Notes under the pieces: model-generated
Databases searched by the model: none
Told to the model about the DNA's origin: nothing
The model's input: the letters and a program-made list of their open reading frames with translations, nothing else
Part shown: piece after piece, positions 1-7,965 of the stretch
Layout: every line of letters begins with the position of its first letter
How positions within the stretch are numbered: the stretch's first letter is position 1
Source of the DNA: CAKSUT01 sp045542335
GTDB lineage: Bacteria; Bacillota; Clostridia; Oscillospirales; CAG-382
Length of the DNA stretch: 64,000 bases
Direction of reading: 5' to 3'
Assembly: GCA_045542335.1 (NCBI GenBank)
Contig: JAZQKV010000116.1
Coordinates: forward strand, 1-64,000
Program-made: the position numbers and the translations under genes

Positions 1-1
1 A

Positions 2-403
2 TCCGATATTGAAGTGTTAAAAGCATATAATCTTGGGATTACAACAGGTGTATCGGCAACCACCTTTGAACCAAACACACTCTTAAACCGTGAACAAGCT
101 GCAACAATGCTCACAAGAACATTCAAGAGAGCAACAATGAACGGCTGGACAATTCAGAATGATGCACAGTTTGCATTGACATACGATAAGCCTTCAGCTT
201 TTGCCGATGATAAAGATATATCCGATTGGGCAAAGGACAGCGTTTACTTTATGGCGGCGAACAACATCATAAACGGCGTTGGTGACAACAAGTTCGCACC
301 TAAAAATATTACATCTGAAGAAGAAGCAACAGGCTACGCAAACGCAACAAGAGAACAGGCACTCATTATTGCGGTGAGAATGGTTGAAAATTTGAAGAAA
401 TAA
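2..403 (+). CDS. SLH-domain surface protein, C-terminal end (partial)
   Basis: The reading frame is open from the window edge, so the N-terminal part lies outside; a GTG at 14 is probably not the real start. About 133 residues are visible and make up two S-layer homology (SLH) modules. The first has YNLGITTG followed by FEPNTLLNREQAATMLTR. The second has FADDKDISDWAKDSV, then NIINGVGDNKFAP and a TREQALIIAVRM helix. SLH modules hold exported proteins to secondary cell-wall polymer. Ending on SLH modules is the usual arrangement for a wall-anchored enzyme or adhesin, but the functional part cannot be seen. A zinc-ribbon membrane protein follows after 20 bases. Confidence 0.85.
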   Translation, partial: SDIEVLKAYNLGITTGVSATTFEPNTLLNREQAATMLTRTFKRATMNGWTIQNDAQFALTYDKPSAFADDKDISDWAKDSVYFMAANNIINGVGDNKFAPKNITSEEEATGYANATREQALIIAVRMVENLKK

Positions 404-423
404 TTTGTAAAGGAGACAACACT

Positions 424-966
424 ATGAAATTTTGCGGAAAATGCGGAACTAAAATCGAAGATAATATAAAATTCTGTCCAGGATGCGGCTCTCCTACCGA
501 TGCACCGCAGGAACAGCAGTCTCAACAGGCACAGCCTCAGCAGACGCCTCCCCCACAGCAAAATCAAAATAGCTTTGGCGAGACGTTCCAAAATCTTAAT
601 AACACAGCCGACACAACGGCAGAATTTGATCAGAACGACATTAACACAAATAAGGGTATGGCAATACTCGCCTACTTCGGACCGCTTGTATTCATACCGA
701 TGTTTGCGGCAAAGCAATCAAAATTCGCACGTTACCATTCCAATCAGGGCTTGCTGCTTCTCATTGCGGCAGTGGCGTGGAGTATAGTTTACGGCATAAT
801 CAACGCAATTCTTCTCGCTATATCCTGGAGATTGTACACCGTTTCAAGCATAATCGGTATTTTGTCTATTGTTTTCTTTGTTCTGTTCATCATCGGTATC
901 ATTAATGCATCAAACGGCAGAGCAAAGGAGCTTCCCATCATCGGCAAGTTTAAGCTACTAAAATAA
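424..966 (+). CDS. zinc-ribbon membrane protein
   Basis: A 180-residue protein preceded by AAGGAGA. Residues 1-25 form a zinc ribbon with two CxxC pairs (CGKCG and CPGCG). A Gln/Pro-rich linker covers roughly residues 27-60. The rest carries about three hydrophobic segments: one around AILAYFGPLVFIPMF, one around LLLLIAAVAWSIVYGII and one around IIGILSIVFFVLFIIGII. The layout resembles DUF4870-type small membrane proteins fused to a ribbon, which are common in Clostridia and have no settled function. A hairpin terminator follows directly. The family call is by architecture only. Confidence 0.7.
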   Translation: MKFCGKCGTKIEDNIKFCPGCGSPTDAPQEQQSQQAQPQQTPPPQQNQNSFGETFQNLNNTADTTAEFDQNDINTNKGMAILAYFGPLVFIPMFAAKQSKFARYHSNQGLLLLIAAVAWSIVYGIINAILLAISWRLYTVSSIIGILSIVFFVLFIIGIINASNGRAKELPIIGKFKLLK

Positions 967-980
967 TACATAAAATATGG

Positions 981-1007
981 AGGTCTGCACCGAAAAAGTG
1001 CAGACCT
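981..1007 (+). terminator. intrinsic terminator after the zinc-ribbon gene
   Basis: Perfect 10-bp stem AGGTCTGCAC/GTGCAGACCT around a 7-base loop, followed by CTTT and, a little further on, a run of T. It sits 15 bases after the stop codon at 966. It may also serve the minus-strand toxin gene that ends at 1060. Confidence 0.8.
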
Positions 1008-1059
1008 CTTTAACATTTATTTTTTAACAATCTGTTACATTGACCGTCACACCGGCAAA

Positions 1060-1398
1060 TTACCTCAGCCTATTTAATGTCTTATATGCAGTCTCAAGTG
1101 CCTTCTCTGTATCCTTGCCACTTCGCTTGTAAAAAGCATATAAAAGCACAATATCTGCATCTTGCTTTACAAACAGCACTCTAACCATGTTGCCTGATAC
1201 TTTCATCCGTATTTCATAAAGCTCTCTATACCTGCCCACAGAAATATGTTTCACATATGTCTCGCAAAGTGGATTTTTATCGTTGGATAGGTAATTGAGA
1301 ATACTTTTGAATTTGTTTCGTAACTTCTCATCTGCATTTTCAAAAAACTGTTGAACCTGACTTTCAGTTTCATCTTTGTAGATATAAATATTTCTCAT
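1060..1398 (-). CDS. RelE/ParE-superfamily toxin-like protein, apparently orphan
   Basis: A 112-residue protein with GGAGAAAATA in front of its ATG. Length and layout match the RelE/HigB/Gp49-like ribonuclease toxins: an N-terminal helical part, then a strand-rich core with ISVGRYRELYEIRMK, MVRVLFVKQD and VLLYAFYKRSGKD, then a C-terminal helix. Members cut mRNA on the ribosome and are normally paired with a small HTH or AbrB-like antitoxin. No such gene lies next to it: upstream is the divergent stalk-domain gene and downstream is a terminator. It may be a remnant, may be neutralised elsewhere, or may act as a housekeeping RelE-like protein. Confidence 0.7.
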   Translation of the reverse strand: MRNIYIYKDETESQVQQFFENADEKLRNKFKSILNYLSNDKNPLCETYVKHISVGRYRELYEIRMKVSGNMVRVLFVKQDADIVLLYAFYKRSGKDTEKALETAYKTLNRLR

Positions 1399-1524
1399 TA
1401 TTTTCTCCGATATATTATATTCTACAATATCATATCAATCCGGCTGTATAACACGTTTTTTCCGTCTTCCTTACCGTCATTTAACATCGGCTGCGCACTT
1501 TTTATTTTTAAGGAGGTTTCACTT

Positions 1525-2229
1525 ATGAAACGTGAACACAGCAAAAAAGTTATGGCAATAGTTGCAGGAGTCCTTGCAATTATGATTGTCGCTGGCACAT
1601 CTGTTATTGCCGCAAGTAAAAAAAGAACAGAAACCATTGATGTCCATTACAACGATATTAAGATTGTTGTTGATGGAGTGACAATCAATCCGACAGATGT
1701 AAACGGAAACATTGTTGAGCCTTTCATTTACAACGGAACTACATATCTTCCCGTAAGAGCTGTCGGAAATGCTTTTGGCAAATATGTTGATTGGGACGGC
1801 GTAAATAAGGTTGTGTACCTTGGCGCAATCCCGGGACAAAGCGAAAACTGGATGAGTCAATGTAAACCGTATCAGTACACTTCCGGAGATGAGCATTTGT
1901 TTGCTGATAATAAACACTTTATAATGTCAGGAAAAAAATACTCGGATGGATTCCTTTTAGGATGGAATAATCCTGAAGCATTGTTTAACCTTGATGGAAA
2001 ATACAACAAGTTAAGCTTTTCAGTCGGTCATATTGATAACACAGATAACGATAATTGCACTTTGGAGATATGGCTTGATGGAAAAATTGCTTTTACAACA
2101 GAGTTGAAATACGATGACGTTGCAAAAAAAGTATCAATTCCTTTGAATGGGGCTCTCCAGATGAAAATAAAGCTTACTGATAAAGATTATTATGCACAGT
2201 ATGGCTTCTCCGAAGGAAAATTTGAATAA
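1525..2229 (+). CDS. secreted protein with copper-amine-oxidase-like stalk domain and NPCBM-like domain
   Basis: The start at 1525 is fixed by AAGGAGG at 1510-1516; the open frame further upstream is not translated in this reading. The 234-residue product begins KREHSKK followed by a hydrophobic stretch (MAIVAGVLAIMIVAGTSVIA), a signal peptide or anchor. Next comes a copper amine oxidase N-terminal-like stalk module: VVVDGVTIN, then FIYNGTTYLPVRAVGNAFG, then VDWDGVNKVVYLG. Roughly residues 130-230 resemble an NPCBM/NEW2 carbohydrate-binding fold (FNLDGKYNKLSFSVGH, CTLEIWLDG). This combination is frequent in clostridial cell-wall-associated proteins. No catalytic domain is present, so it is probably a binding or scaffold protein at the surface. 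Confidence 0.75.
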   Translation: MKREHSKKVMAIVAGVLAIMIVAGTSVIAASKKRTETIDVHYNDIKIVVDGVTINPTDVNGNIVEPFIYNGTTYLPVRAVGNAFGKYVDWDGVNKVVYLGAIPGQSENWMSQCKPYQYTSGDEHLFADNKHFIMSGKKYSDGFLLGWNNPEALFNLDGKYNKLSFSVGHIDNTDNDNCTLEIWLDGKIAFTTELKYDDVAKKVSIPLNGALQMKIKLTDKDYYAQYGFSEGKFE

Positions 2230-2255
2230 GAAACCAAAGGGAAAGGGTTTATACC

Positions 2256-2555
2256 ATGAAGCAAAGCGAAATTGAAGAAGCTGCAAGGCACAGAGAAACA
2301 ATGGAACAACTCTCACGTATTGAAAGCGAACTTAGGAACAGAAAATTCACAGAGGACAACAGATACTACAGAGAGTATAATGAGAGAAAAGCTGAGGAAG
2401 CAAGATATTCAACGTCGTCAGAGCCGGGATTTTTGGAAACGTTTTTCGCTAATCATTGGCTTTTAATTGTAGGTATCTTATTGTTTTTCGGGTGTTTTGG
2501 TTGGGTCATAAACATTGTTGTTGGCATTATACAGCTATTAACCGGCAACCTTTGA
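2256..2555 (+). CDS. small single-pass membrane protein with charged N-terminal helix
   Basis: A 99-residue protein 26 bases after the stalk-domain gene, so probably cotranscribed with it. Residues 1-50 are strongly charged and predicted helical (EEAARHRETMEQLSRIESEL), a likely coiled coil. Residues about 65-95 are hydrophobic (HWLLIVGILLFFGCFGW and VINIVVGIIQLL), giving one or two membrane segments. No family was recognised. A terminator follows at 2582. Confidence 0.55.
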   Translation: MKQSEIEEAARHRETMEQLSRIESELRNRKFTEDNRYYREYNERKAEEARYSTSSEPGFLETFFANHWLLIVGILLFFGCFGWVINIVVGIIQLLTGNL

Positions 2556-2581
2556 AATAACAACTATTTATTCTTATATTT

Positions 2582-2616
2582 GAAGAAGTCGTCCACAAAA
2601 GGACGGCTTCTTTTTT
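2582..2616 (+). terminator. intrinsic terminator
   Basis: Stem GAAGAAGTCGTCC paired with GGACGGCTTC (one G-T type mismatch) around ACAAAA, followed by TTTTTT. It ends the 1525-2555 transcription unit. Confidence 0.85.
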
Positions 2617-2653
2617 ATCATAACACTCCATTATAAAGCTTTTGGGGGATTCC

Positions 2654-2685
2654 AAAGGGGGACTTTTCGAGAAAAGTCCCCCTTT
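2654..2685. repeat. perfect 15-bp-arm palindrome
   Basis: Arms 2654-2668 and 2671-2685 are exact reverse complements around GA. There is no T-run on either side, so a simple terminator role is doubtful. G/C-capped palindromes like this are often members of a dispersed intergenic repeat; no second copy was seen in the window. Confidence 0.6.
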
Positions 2686-2891
2686 GGCAGGGCGTGGGAC
2701 GGATTCCCACAAAAACACGCCATTTTTCCGACAGCTTTCGCAGAGAAAATGCGTTATAATCAAATGGAATTGCTTTCCTTTTTGACCAAAAAACTCAAAA
2801 GAATCAAAAAATCAAAGAAAATCAATGATATTTGAAGAAAATCGTTGATTTTGCCACCAAAATCAGGCATAAACAGGCATAATCAGGCGAG

Positions 2892-2964
2892 TTTGACTTT
2901 TATTGACTTTGACTTTCTTTGACCTTTGTGATATAATATGCTCGCAAGGTCAGAGAAGGTCAAA
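2892..2964 (+). promoter_or_regulatory. ctsR operon promoter with three CtsR operators
   Basis: A sigma-A promoter has TTGACT at 2909-2914, a 17-base spacer and TATAAT at 2932-2937. CtsR binds RGTCAAA-NAN-RGTCAAA heptad pairs. On the minus strand 2908-2924 reads GGTCAAA-GAA-AGTCAAA, a perfect site covering the -35 box. A second pair at 2892-2908 (TTTGACT-TTT-ATTGACT on the plus strand) abuts it with one wrong base. A third on the plus strand at 2948-2964 (GGTCAGA-GAA-GGTCAAA) lies just after the start point. The -35 box is thus covered and the start point flanked, the layout expected of strong heat-relieved autorepression. Confidence 0.9.
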
Positions 2965-3106
2965 CTGCAAAGAGATTCTACACATAGGCAATTGACTTTT
3001 CGGACGGACGAAAGTCGCAATAGCTTCACACTCCCGTCCGACTGTGCCTTGACCAAAAGAAGAACTAAAACAGCTAAATAAAATCCCATTGAAAGGATGA
3101 TGAAAA

Positions 3107-3568
3107 ATGCTGATGTCCGAAAGAATTGCAAGAATGATTGAGGAAATGCTCAACGAGGGCGGCGGCACGCTTGAACTCAAAAGAAACGAACTTGCCACAA
3201 GGGTCGGTTGCGTACCAAGCCAGATAAACTATGTTATCACCTCTCGCTTTGGTAAGGATAGAGGCTATATTGTTGAAAGCAGACGTGGTGGCGGAGGTTA
3301 TGTCCGCATAACAAAGCTTAAGATGGATAGATCAACTTATTTGTGCCATCTTCTTGGAGCAATTGGCGATAGCATCTCCGACACAGATGCGGCATCAATT
3401 CTTGTGGCTCTTGCTTCCAATGATTTTATTACACGGCGTGAGCAAATGATTCTCGGTGCGTGCATCTCGCAGACAGCTCTTGAAAAGGTGAACGGCGAGC
3501 AGAATAAAGCTATTTTAAGAGCTGATATTCTTAAAGCGGCGGTGTTCGCAATTATTCAGGCAAGCTGA
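3107..3568 (+). CDS. ctsR: CtsR transcriptional repressor of class III heat-shock genes
   Basis: A 153-residue winged-HTH repressor, the usual length. It starts at the ATG at 3107 (LMSERIARMIEEML follows the Met). Residues 1-75 form the DNA-binding part: NELATRVGCVPSQINYVI, then the glycine-rich wing with RRGGGGYVRI that sits in the minor groove and senses heat. The C-terminal half (from about residue 80) is the dimerisation region targeted by McsB and ClpCP. It heads ctsR-mcsA-mcsB-clpC and should repress its own promoter through the operators at 2892-2964. Identification is secure from sequence, gene order and operators together. Confidence 0.95.
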   Translation: MLMSERIARMIEEMLNEGGGTLELKRNELATRVGCVPSQINYVITSRFGKDRGYIVESRRGGGGYVRITKLKMDRSTYLCHLLGAIGDSISDTDAASILVALASNDFITRREQMILGACISQTALEKVNGEQNKAILRADILKAAVFAIIQAS

Positions 3569-3611
3569 TTTATAATTATACATTGATTTTGATAAGGAAA
3601 GGATGAATAAT

Positions 3612-4211
3612 ATGTTGTGCGATAAATGTAAGGCTAAGGAAGCGGTTTTCCACTATAAAGTTTCAAATAACGGCAAAACAACCGAAACTCATCTCTGCGG
3701 AGAATGTGCAGCGTCGGTTGGGATTTCAACAGATACCCTTTTCGGCTCGGCAAATGCGTCCCCTTTTTCGGGAGCAGGAATTTTTTCTGATGATGACGTT
3801 TTCGGAAGCATTTTTGGCGGAATTATGGGAAAGGCTCTTCACGCAGGCTCGGGTGCTTCTGGACTTAAAGCTCCTAAAAGACTTGTCTGCCCATCGTGCG
3901 GCATGACGGAAAATGAGCTTTCTTCCACGGGAAAACTTGGATGCGCTGTGTGCTGTAAAACCTTTGCAAAAATCCTTGAGCCAACAGTTGCGAAAATTCA
4001 CGGTAACGTTGCTCACACAGGAAAAGCTCCAAAGGGATTTTCTGTACATCTTGAAAAGAAAAACGAAATTGAATCGCTTAAAAAACAGCTTTCTTCCGCA
4101 ATTGAGGCACAGGAATATGAACAGGCGGCAAAGCTTCGTGACAGGATAAGAGAGCTTGAGGGTATGCAGGAATTTGGTAAAGATAATAACAATCGGGGAG
4201 GTGCAAAGTAA
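3612..4211 (+). CDS. mcsA: McsA, zinc-finger activator of the McsB arginine kinase
   Basis: The start is placed at the ATG at 3612 because the ribosome binding site AAGGAAAGG (about 3594-3602) runs straight into the ATG at 3603 but is properly spaced from 3612. The product of 199 residues has the McsA layout: an N-terminal zinc finger (CDKCKAKEAVFHYK, later CGECAA), a glycine/phenylalanine-rich linker, a second finger (CPSCG and CAVCC), and a C-terminal UVR motif (ALRD-like AAKLRDRIRELE) of the type that contacts ClpC. McsA stimulates McsB and is a sensor of metal and thiol stress. Its stop overlaps the mcsB start as TAATG, giving translational coupling. Confidence 0.93.
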   Translation: MLCDKCKAKEAVFHYKVSNNGKTTETHLCGECAASVGISTDTLFGSANASPFSGAGIFSDDDVFGSIFGGIMGKALHAGSGASGLKAPKRLVCPSCGMTENELSSTGKLGCAVCCKTFAKILEPTVAKIHGNVAHTGKAPKGFSVHLEKKNEIESLKKQLSSAIEAQEYEQAAKLRDRIRELEGMQEFGKDNNNRGGAK

Positions 4212-5236
4212 TGAAATGGTATCAGACGGAGATTTCTCCGGACAGCATTGTTATAAGCTCCCGTGTCAGACTTGCAAGGAATCTTGAGAATTATCCTTTT
4301 CCTCATAAGCTTGACAACATTGGACGTGAAAAGGTTATTTCAGAGGTTCGCACGGCACTTGACAAGTTTTCCGACGAGGATTTTGTTTACACAGAGCTTT
4401 CCGAAAGAACTCCCGGAGAAAATGCGGTACTTTCAGAGGACCACATTATAAGCCGTGAGTTTTGCGATATGCCGAAAAGTGTAAAACGCACTCTTGCGGC
4501 ATCGGAAAACGGAAGTATTGCCATTATGATTGGCGAAGAAGACCATTTGAGAATACAGAGTATTCTTCCGGGACTTGCAGTTGAAAAGGCATTTGAAAAG
4601 GCAAACAAAATTGATGATGTGATTTCCGAGGGAGTGGCGTATGCTTATGATGAAAAACTTGGTTATCTCACAAGCTGCCCCACCAATATGGGAACAGGTC
4701 TCAGAGCATCGGTTATGCTTCATTTGCCTGCAATTAAGGAATGTGGCTACCTCAAATCTGTAATCATCCTTATGACTAAAATCGGTCTGACGGTAAGAGG
4801 ACTTTACGGCGAGGGAAGCGAGGCACAGGGTTGCCTTTATCAGATTTCAAATCAGATTACCCTTGGCATTTCTGAAAAGGACACCATTGAAAAGCTTACG
4901 GATGCTGTGGCAAAAATCGTTGACAAGGAAACCGAGCTTCGTTCAAAGCTTAAAAGTGCCGGCGGAATTGCTTTTGAAGACAGGCTGTGGAGAGCTTATG
5001 GCACACTTACGAGCGCAAGACGTATGAGCTTTTCCGAGTTTGTCGGATTGTGGTCGGACGTCAGACTTGGTGTTGCTTGCGGAATTATCACAGCAGAGGG
5101 CTTGAGAAATAAGAATCTGACATCACTGCTTATAAGCGCAATGCCGGCTCATATTATTGAGATTTCGCCTGAGGCAAAGGATGCCGCAAAGAGGGATGAG
5201 CTTCGTGCAACACTCCTTAGAAGCTTTTTCAGTTGA
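4211..5236 (+). CDS. mcsB: McsB protein-arginine kinase
   Basis: A 341-residue ATP:guanido phosphotransferase-fold kinase. It marks proteins with phosphoarginine for ClpCP degradation and inactivates CtsR. The N-terminal phosphagen-kinase signature IVISSRVRLARNLENYPFP is present. The catalytic loop reads CPTNMGTGLRASVMLHLP with the conserved cysteine at about residue 156, and VRGLYGEGSEAQG is also conserved. It lacks the animal-type N-terminal substrate domain, as bacterial McsB does. Start and stop codons overlap with mcsA. The C-terminal DARXA-like phosphoarginine pocket of Bacillus McsB is not clearly recognisable by eye. Confidence 0.94.
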   Translation: MKWYQTEISPDSIVISSRVRLARNLENYPFPHKLDNIGREKVISEVRTALDKFSDEDFVYTELSERTPGENAVLSEDHIISREFCDMPKSVKRTLAASENGSIAIMIGEEDHLRIQSILPGLAVEKAFEKANKIDDVISEGVAYAYDEKLGYLTSCPTNMGTGLRASVMLHLPAIKECGYLKSVIILMTKIGLTVRGLYGEGSEAQGCLYQISNQITLGISEKDTIEKLTDAVAKIVDKETELRSKLKSAGGIAFEDRLWRAYGTLTSARRMSFSEFVGLWSDVRLGVACGIITAEGLRNKNLTSLLISAMPAHIIEISPEAKDAAKRDELRATLLRSFFS

Positions 5237-5282
5237 AAATTTTTATAACAAATACTAACCAACCTAAAGGGGGGTATCATAT

Positions 5283-7808
5283 ATGCTCAGATTTACAACA
5301 AATGCCGCCGCTGCAATAACGGCAGCGCAGAACATTGCCGCAGAGCTTGGACACAATTATGTTGGAAGCGAACATTTGCTTCTCGGTCTTCTCAAAAGAG
5401 AGGATTCAATTGCCGCAAAGCTTCTTTGCGAAAATGGCGCAGACTTTGAGGCTGTTCATACGGTTGTCGTGAGCGAGGCGGGAAAGGGAGACAACGGAGC
5501 ATCCGAAAGCCTTGCCGTGACACCAAAAACCAAAAGGATAATTGACATTTCGGCAAATATTGCCCATGCTATGAATCAAGGATATGTTGGAACAGAACAT
5601 CTTCTCATGGCAATTCTCAAGGAGGATTGCGTGGCGAGAAACATTCTTATACGCCTTTCTGTTGACGTTGATGCTCTTTATTCAAAGGCAAGCGGTATTG
5701 CCGGAGGACCTGCAGATAATGCATCGGCAATGAGTGGAAGTGGTGCAGAGCCGTCGTTTGGCGCATATTCTGCCGGAGAAAAAAATATGGGTTCAAAGCA
5801 GCAACGAGGTGGTGGTAAAACGCCTACTCTTGATAAATACGGCAATGATCTAACGAAATCTGCAAAAAACGGTGAACTTGACCCCGTTATCGGAAGAGAA
5901 AAGGAAACAGAGCGTGTTATACAGATTCTCTCAAGGAGAACAAAGAACAATCCTTGCCTCATTGGTGAGCCCGGCGTTGGAAAAACAGCGGTGGTTGAGG
6001 GACTTGCAAGACTTGTGGCGTCGGGAAATGTCCCCGAAACACTCAAGGACAAGAGGGTTGTTGCCCTTGACCTTTCCGGAATGATTGCAGGCGCAAAATA
6101 CAGAGGCGAGTTTGAGGAACGCATTAAGAGCGTTATGCAGGAAATCAAGGAAGCCGGTGACGTCATCCTCTTTATCGACGAGATTCACACAATCATTGGC
6201 GCAGGTGCTGCAGAGGGGGCAATTGATGCCGCAAATATTCTCAAGCCTGCACTTGCAAGAGGCGAAATGCAGGTCATCGGAGCAACGACCATTGACGAAT
6301 TCAGAAAACACATTGAAAAGGATGCCGCACTTGAAAGAAGATTCGGGTCTGTAATGGTTGGAGAGCCCACGAAGGAACAGGCGGTGCTTATTCTCAAGGG
6401 ACTTCGTGATAAGTATGAGGCGCACCACAAAATTAAAATTACAGATGAAGCAATTGAGGCAGCGGTAAATATGTCTGTGCGCTATATTGCAGACAGATTC
6501 CTGCCCGACAAAGCGATCGACCTTATTGACGAAACTGCTTCAAGAAAACGTATCGGAGAAATAACCGAGCCTGAGGAAATACGCACAGCTGAGGAAAAAC
6601 TCAAGGTTGTGAAAGAGCAAAAGGAAGAAGCTGTAAAGTCACAGGCGTTTGAAAAGGCAGCAGAATATCTCACTGAGGAGAAAAAGCTTTGCGCCGAGAT
6701 TGAAAAGCTGAAAGGCGAATGGAAAAACGGCAAGGGCGGAATGCCTGAAATCGGCGAGGACGATATTGCCGAAACTGTTACAAGCATGACAGGAATCCCT
6801 GTTTCAAAGCTTGAGGGAGAGGAAACAGAAAAGCTTCTCAAGCTTGATGAGATTCTCAAGGGCAGGGTTATTGGACAGGACGAGGCGGTGTCCGTTATTG
6901 CAAGGGCAATAAGGAGAGGCAGAACGGGACTTAAAGACCCCAAACGTCCGCAGGGCTCTTTCATTTTCTGCGGCCCGACAGGTGTTGGCAAGACCGAGCT
7001 TTCAAAGGCTCTTGCAGATGCGCTTTTCGGCAACGAAAATGCAATTATCCGCATTGATATGTCCGAATACATGGAAAAGCACAGCGTTTCCAAGCTCATC
7101 GGCTCTCCTCCCGGTTATGTGGGCTATGACGAAGCGGGACAGCTTACCGAGAAGATTCGCCGCACGCCCTATTCCGTTGTCCTTTTCGATGAGATAGAAA
7201 AGGCACATCCCGATGTGTTCAACATTCTTCTTCAGATTCTTGAGGATGGTCAGCTCACAGATTCTCATGGCAGAAAGGTTGATTTTAAAAACTCGGTTAT
7301 AATCATGACTTCAAACCTTGGCTCATCCGATATTGTTGAAAGACGTGCCCTTGGATTTGGAGGCTCGGATTCAGAGCAGGCAAAAAAGGATGACAGAGAG
7401 CGTGCAAAGGAAACCGTGATGACTGCATTGAAAAAGGCGTTCAGACCGGAGCTTCTCAACCGTATTGATGAAATTGTTGTGTTCAACAAGCTTTCCGACA
7501 CGGATATTGCGGCAATTGCACGTCTTATGCTCCGTGAAATTTCCGCAAGGATTTCCGCACTTGGTATGGAAATTGAGTTTTCCAATGCTCTTTGCGCACG
7601 TCTTGCAAAGGCAGGCTTTGATCCCATTTATGGTGCAAGACCGCTTCGCCGCGCAATTCAGAGACGCATTGAAGATTCTTTCTCCACACAGCTTCTTGAG
7701 GGTAAATTCAAGGCAGGCGACAAAATTCTTGCCGATGTTGGCGAGGGAGAAGACGATGAAGTTGTTTACTCCATAAAGGGCAAGAAGGATAATCAATCCG
7801 AACAATAA
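5283..7808 (+). CDS. clpC: ClpC AAA+ unfoldase of the ClpCP protease
   Basis: 841 residues, slightly longer than typical ClpC (about 810-820), with AAGGGGGG upstream of the ATG. Residues 1-145 are the double Clp-N repeat that binds McsB or MecA adaptors (VGSEHLLLGLL and VGTEHLLMAIL). The linker to about 175 is Gly/Ser-rich. AAA module 1 has GEPGVGKT near 228 and FIDEIHTIIGAGAAEG. The middle domain with the UVR-like helix (FEKAAEYLTEEKKL) lies at roughly 430-470. AAA module 2 has GPTGVGKT near 563 and LFDEIEKAHPDVF. The C-terminal small domain has PIYGARPLRRAIQ. It works with ClpP, which is not in the window. Confidence 0.96.
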   Translation: MLRFTTNAAAAITAAQNIAAELGHNYVGSEHLLLGLLKREDSIAAKLLCENGADFEAVHTVVVSEAGKGDNGASESLAVTPKTKRIIDISANIAHAMNQGYVGTEHLLMAILKEDCVARNILIRLSVDVDALYSKASGIAGGPADNASAMSGSGAEPSFGAYSAGEKNMGSKQQRGGGKTPTLDKYGNDLTKSAKNGELDPVIGREKETERVIQILSRRTKNNPCLIGEPGVGKTAVVEGLARLVASGNVPETLKDKRVVALDLSGMIAGAKYRGEFEERIKSVMQEIKEAGDVILFIDEIHTIIGAGAAEGAIDAANILKPALARGEMQVIGATTIDEFRKHIEKDAALERRFGSVMVGEPTKEQAVLILKGLRDKYEAHHKIKITDEAIEAAVNMSVRYIADRFLPDKAIDLIDETASRKRIGEITEPEEIRTAEEKLKVVKEQKEEAVKSQAFEKAAEYLTEEKKLCAEIEKLKGEWKNGKGGMPEIGEDDIAETVTSMTGIPVSKLEGEETEKLLKLDEILKGRVIGQDEAVSVIARAIRRGRTGLKDPKRPQGSFIFCGPTGVGKTELSKALADALFGNENAIIRIDMSEYMEKHSVSKLIGSPPGYVGYDEAGQLTEKIRRTPYSVVLFDEIEKAHPDVFNILLQILEDGQLTDSHGRKVDFKNSVIIMTSNLGSSDIVERRALGFGGSDSEQAKKDDRERAKETVMTALKKAFRPELLNRIDEIVVFNKLSDTDIAAIARLMLREISARISALGMEIEFSNALCARLAKAGFDPIYGARPLRRAIQRRIEDSFSTQLLEGKFKAGDKILADVGEGEDDEVVYSIKGKKDNQSEQ

Positions 7809-7840
7809 ATGTTTTGCTGAAGCTCAGAATACAGAAACAA

Positions 7841-7953
7841 AGGCGGTTGCCGTTATACGGCGACTGCCTTTGCATTTTAAACGGAAATGTATTGAAAAAG
7901 AAATGGTGTGATATAGAGAACGGTGATGAGGCTTGCAAAAACCTTATCACCGT
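7841..7953 (+). terminator. two tandem hairpins after clpC
   Basis: The first hairpin pairs GGCGGTTGCCGT with ACGGCGACTGCC around TAT (7843-7870). The second pairs CGGTGATGAGG at 7921-7931 with CCTTATCACCG at 7942-7952 (one mismatch) and is followed by TGTTTTTG. The second is the better terminator and could also stop minus-strand transcription from the GH28 gene. Confidence 0.65.
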
Positions 7954-7965
7954 GTTTTTGGGTTA

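Larger units (their letters stand above)
2556..3106. other. 551-base gene-free region upstream of ctsR
   Basis: It holds, in order: the terminator at 2582-2616; a perfect palindrome at 2654-2685 (15-bp arms AAAGGGGGACTTTTC and its complement around GA); an imperfect AT-rich hairpin near 2818-2851; three direct copies of CAGGC at a 10-base period (2864, 2874, 2884); then the ctsR promoter with CtsR operators (2892-2964) and a leader of about 160 nt before ctsR. No convincing coding frame is seen. Confidence 0.6.

Noticed and set aside
2654..2685. Insertion-sequence end
   Set aside because: The palindrome has no transposase, no second inverted end and no target duplication nearby.
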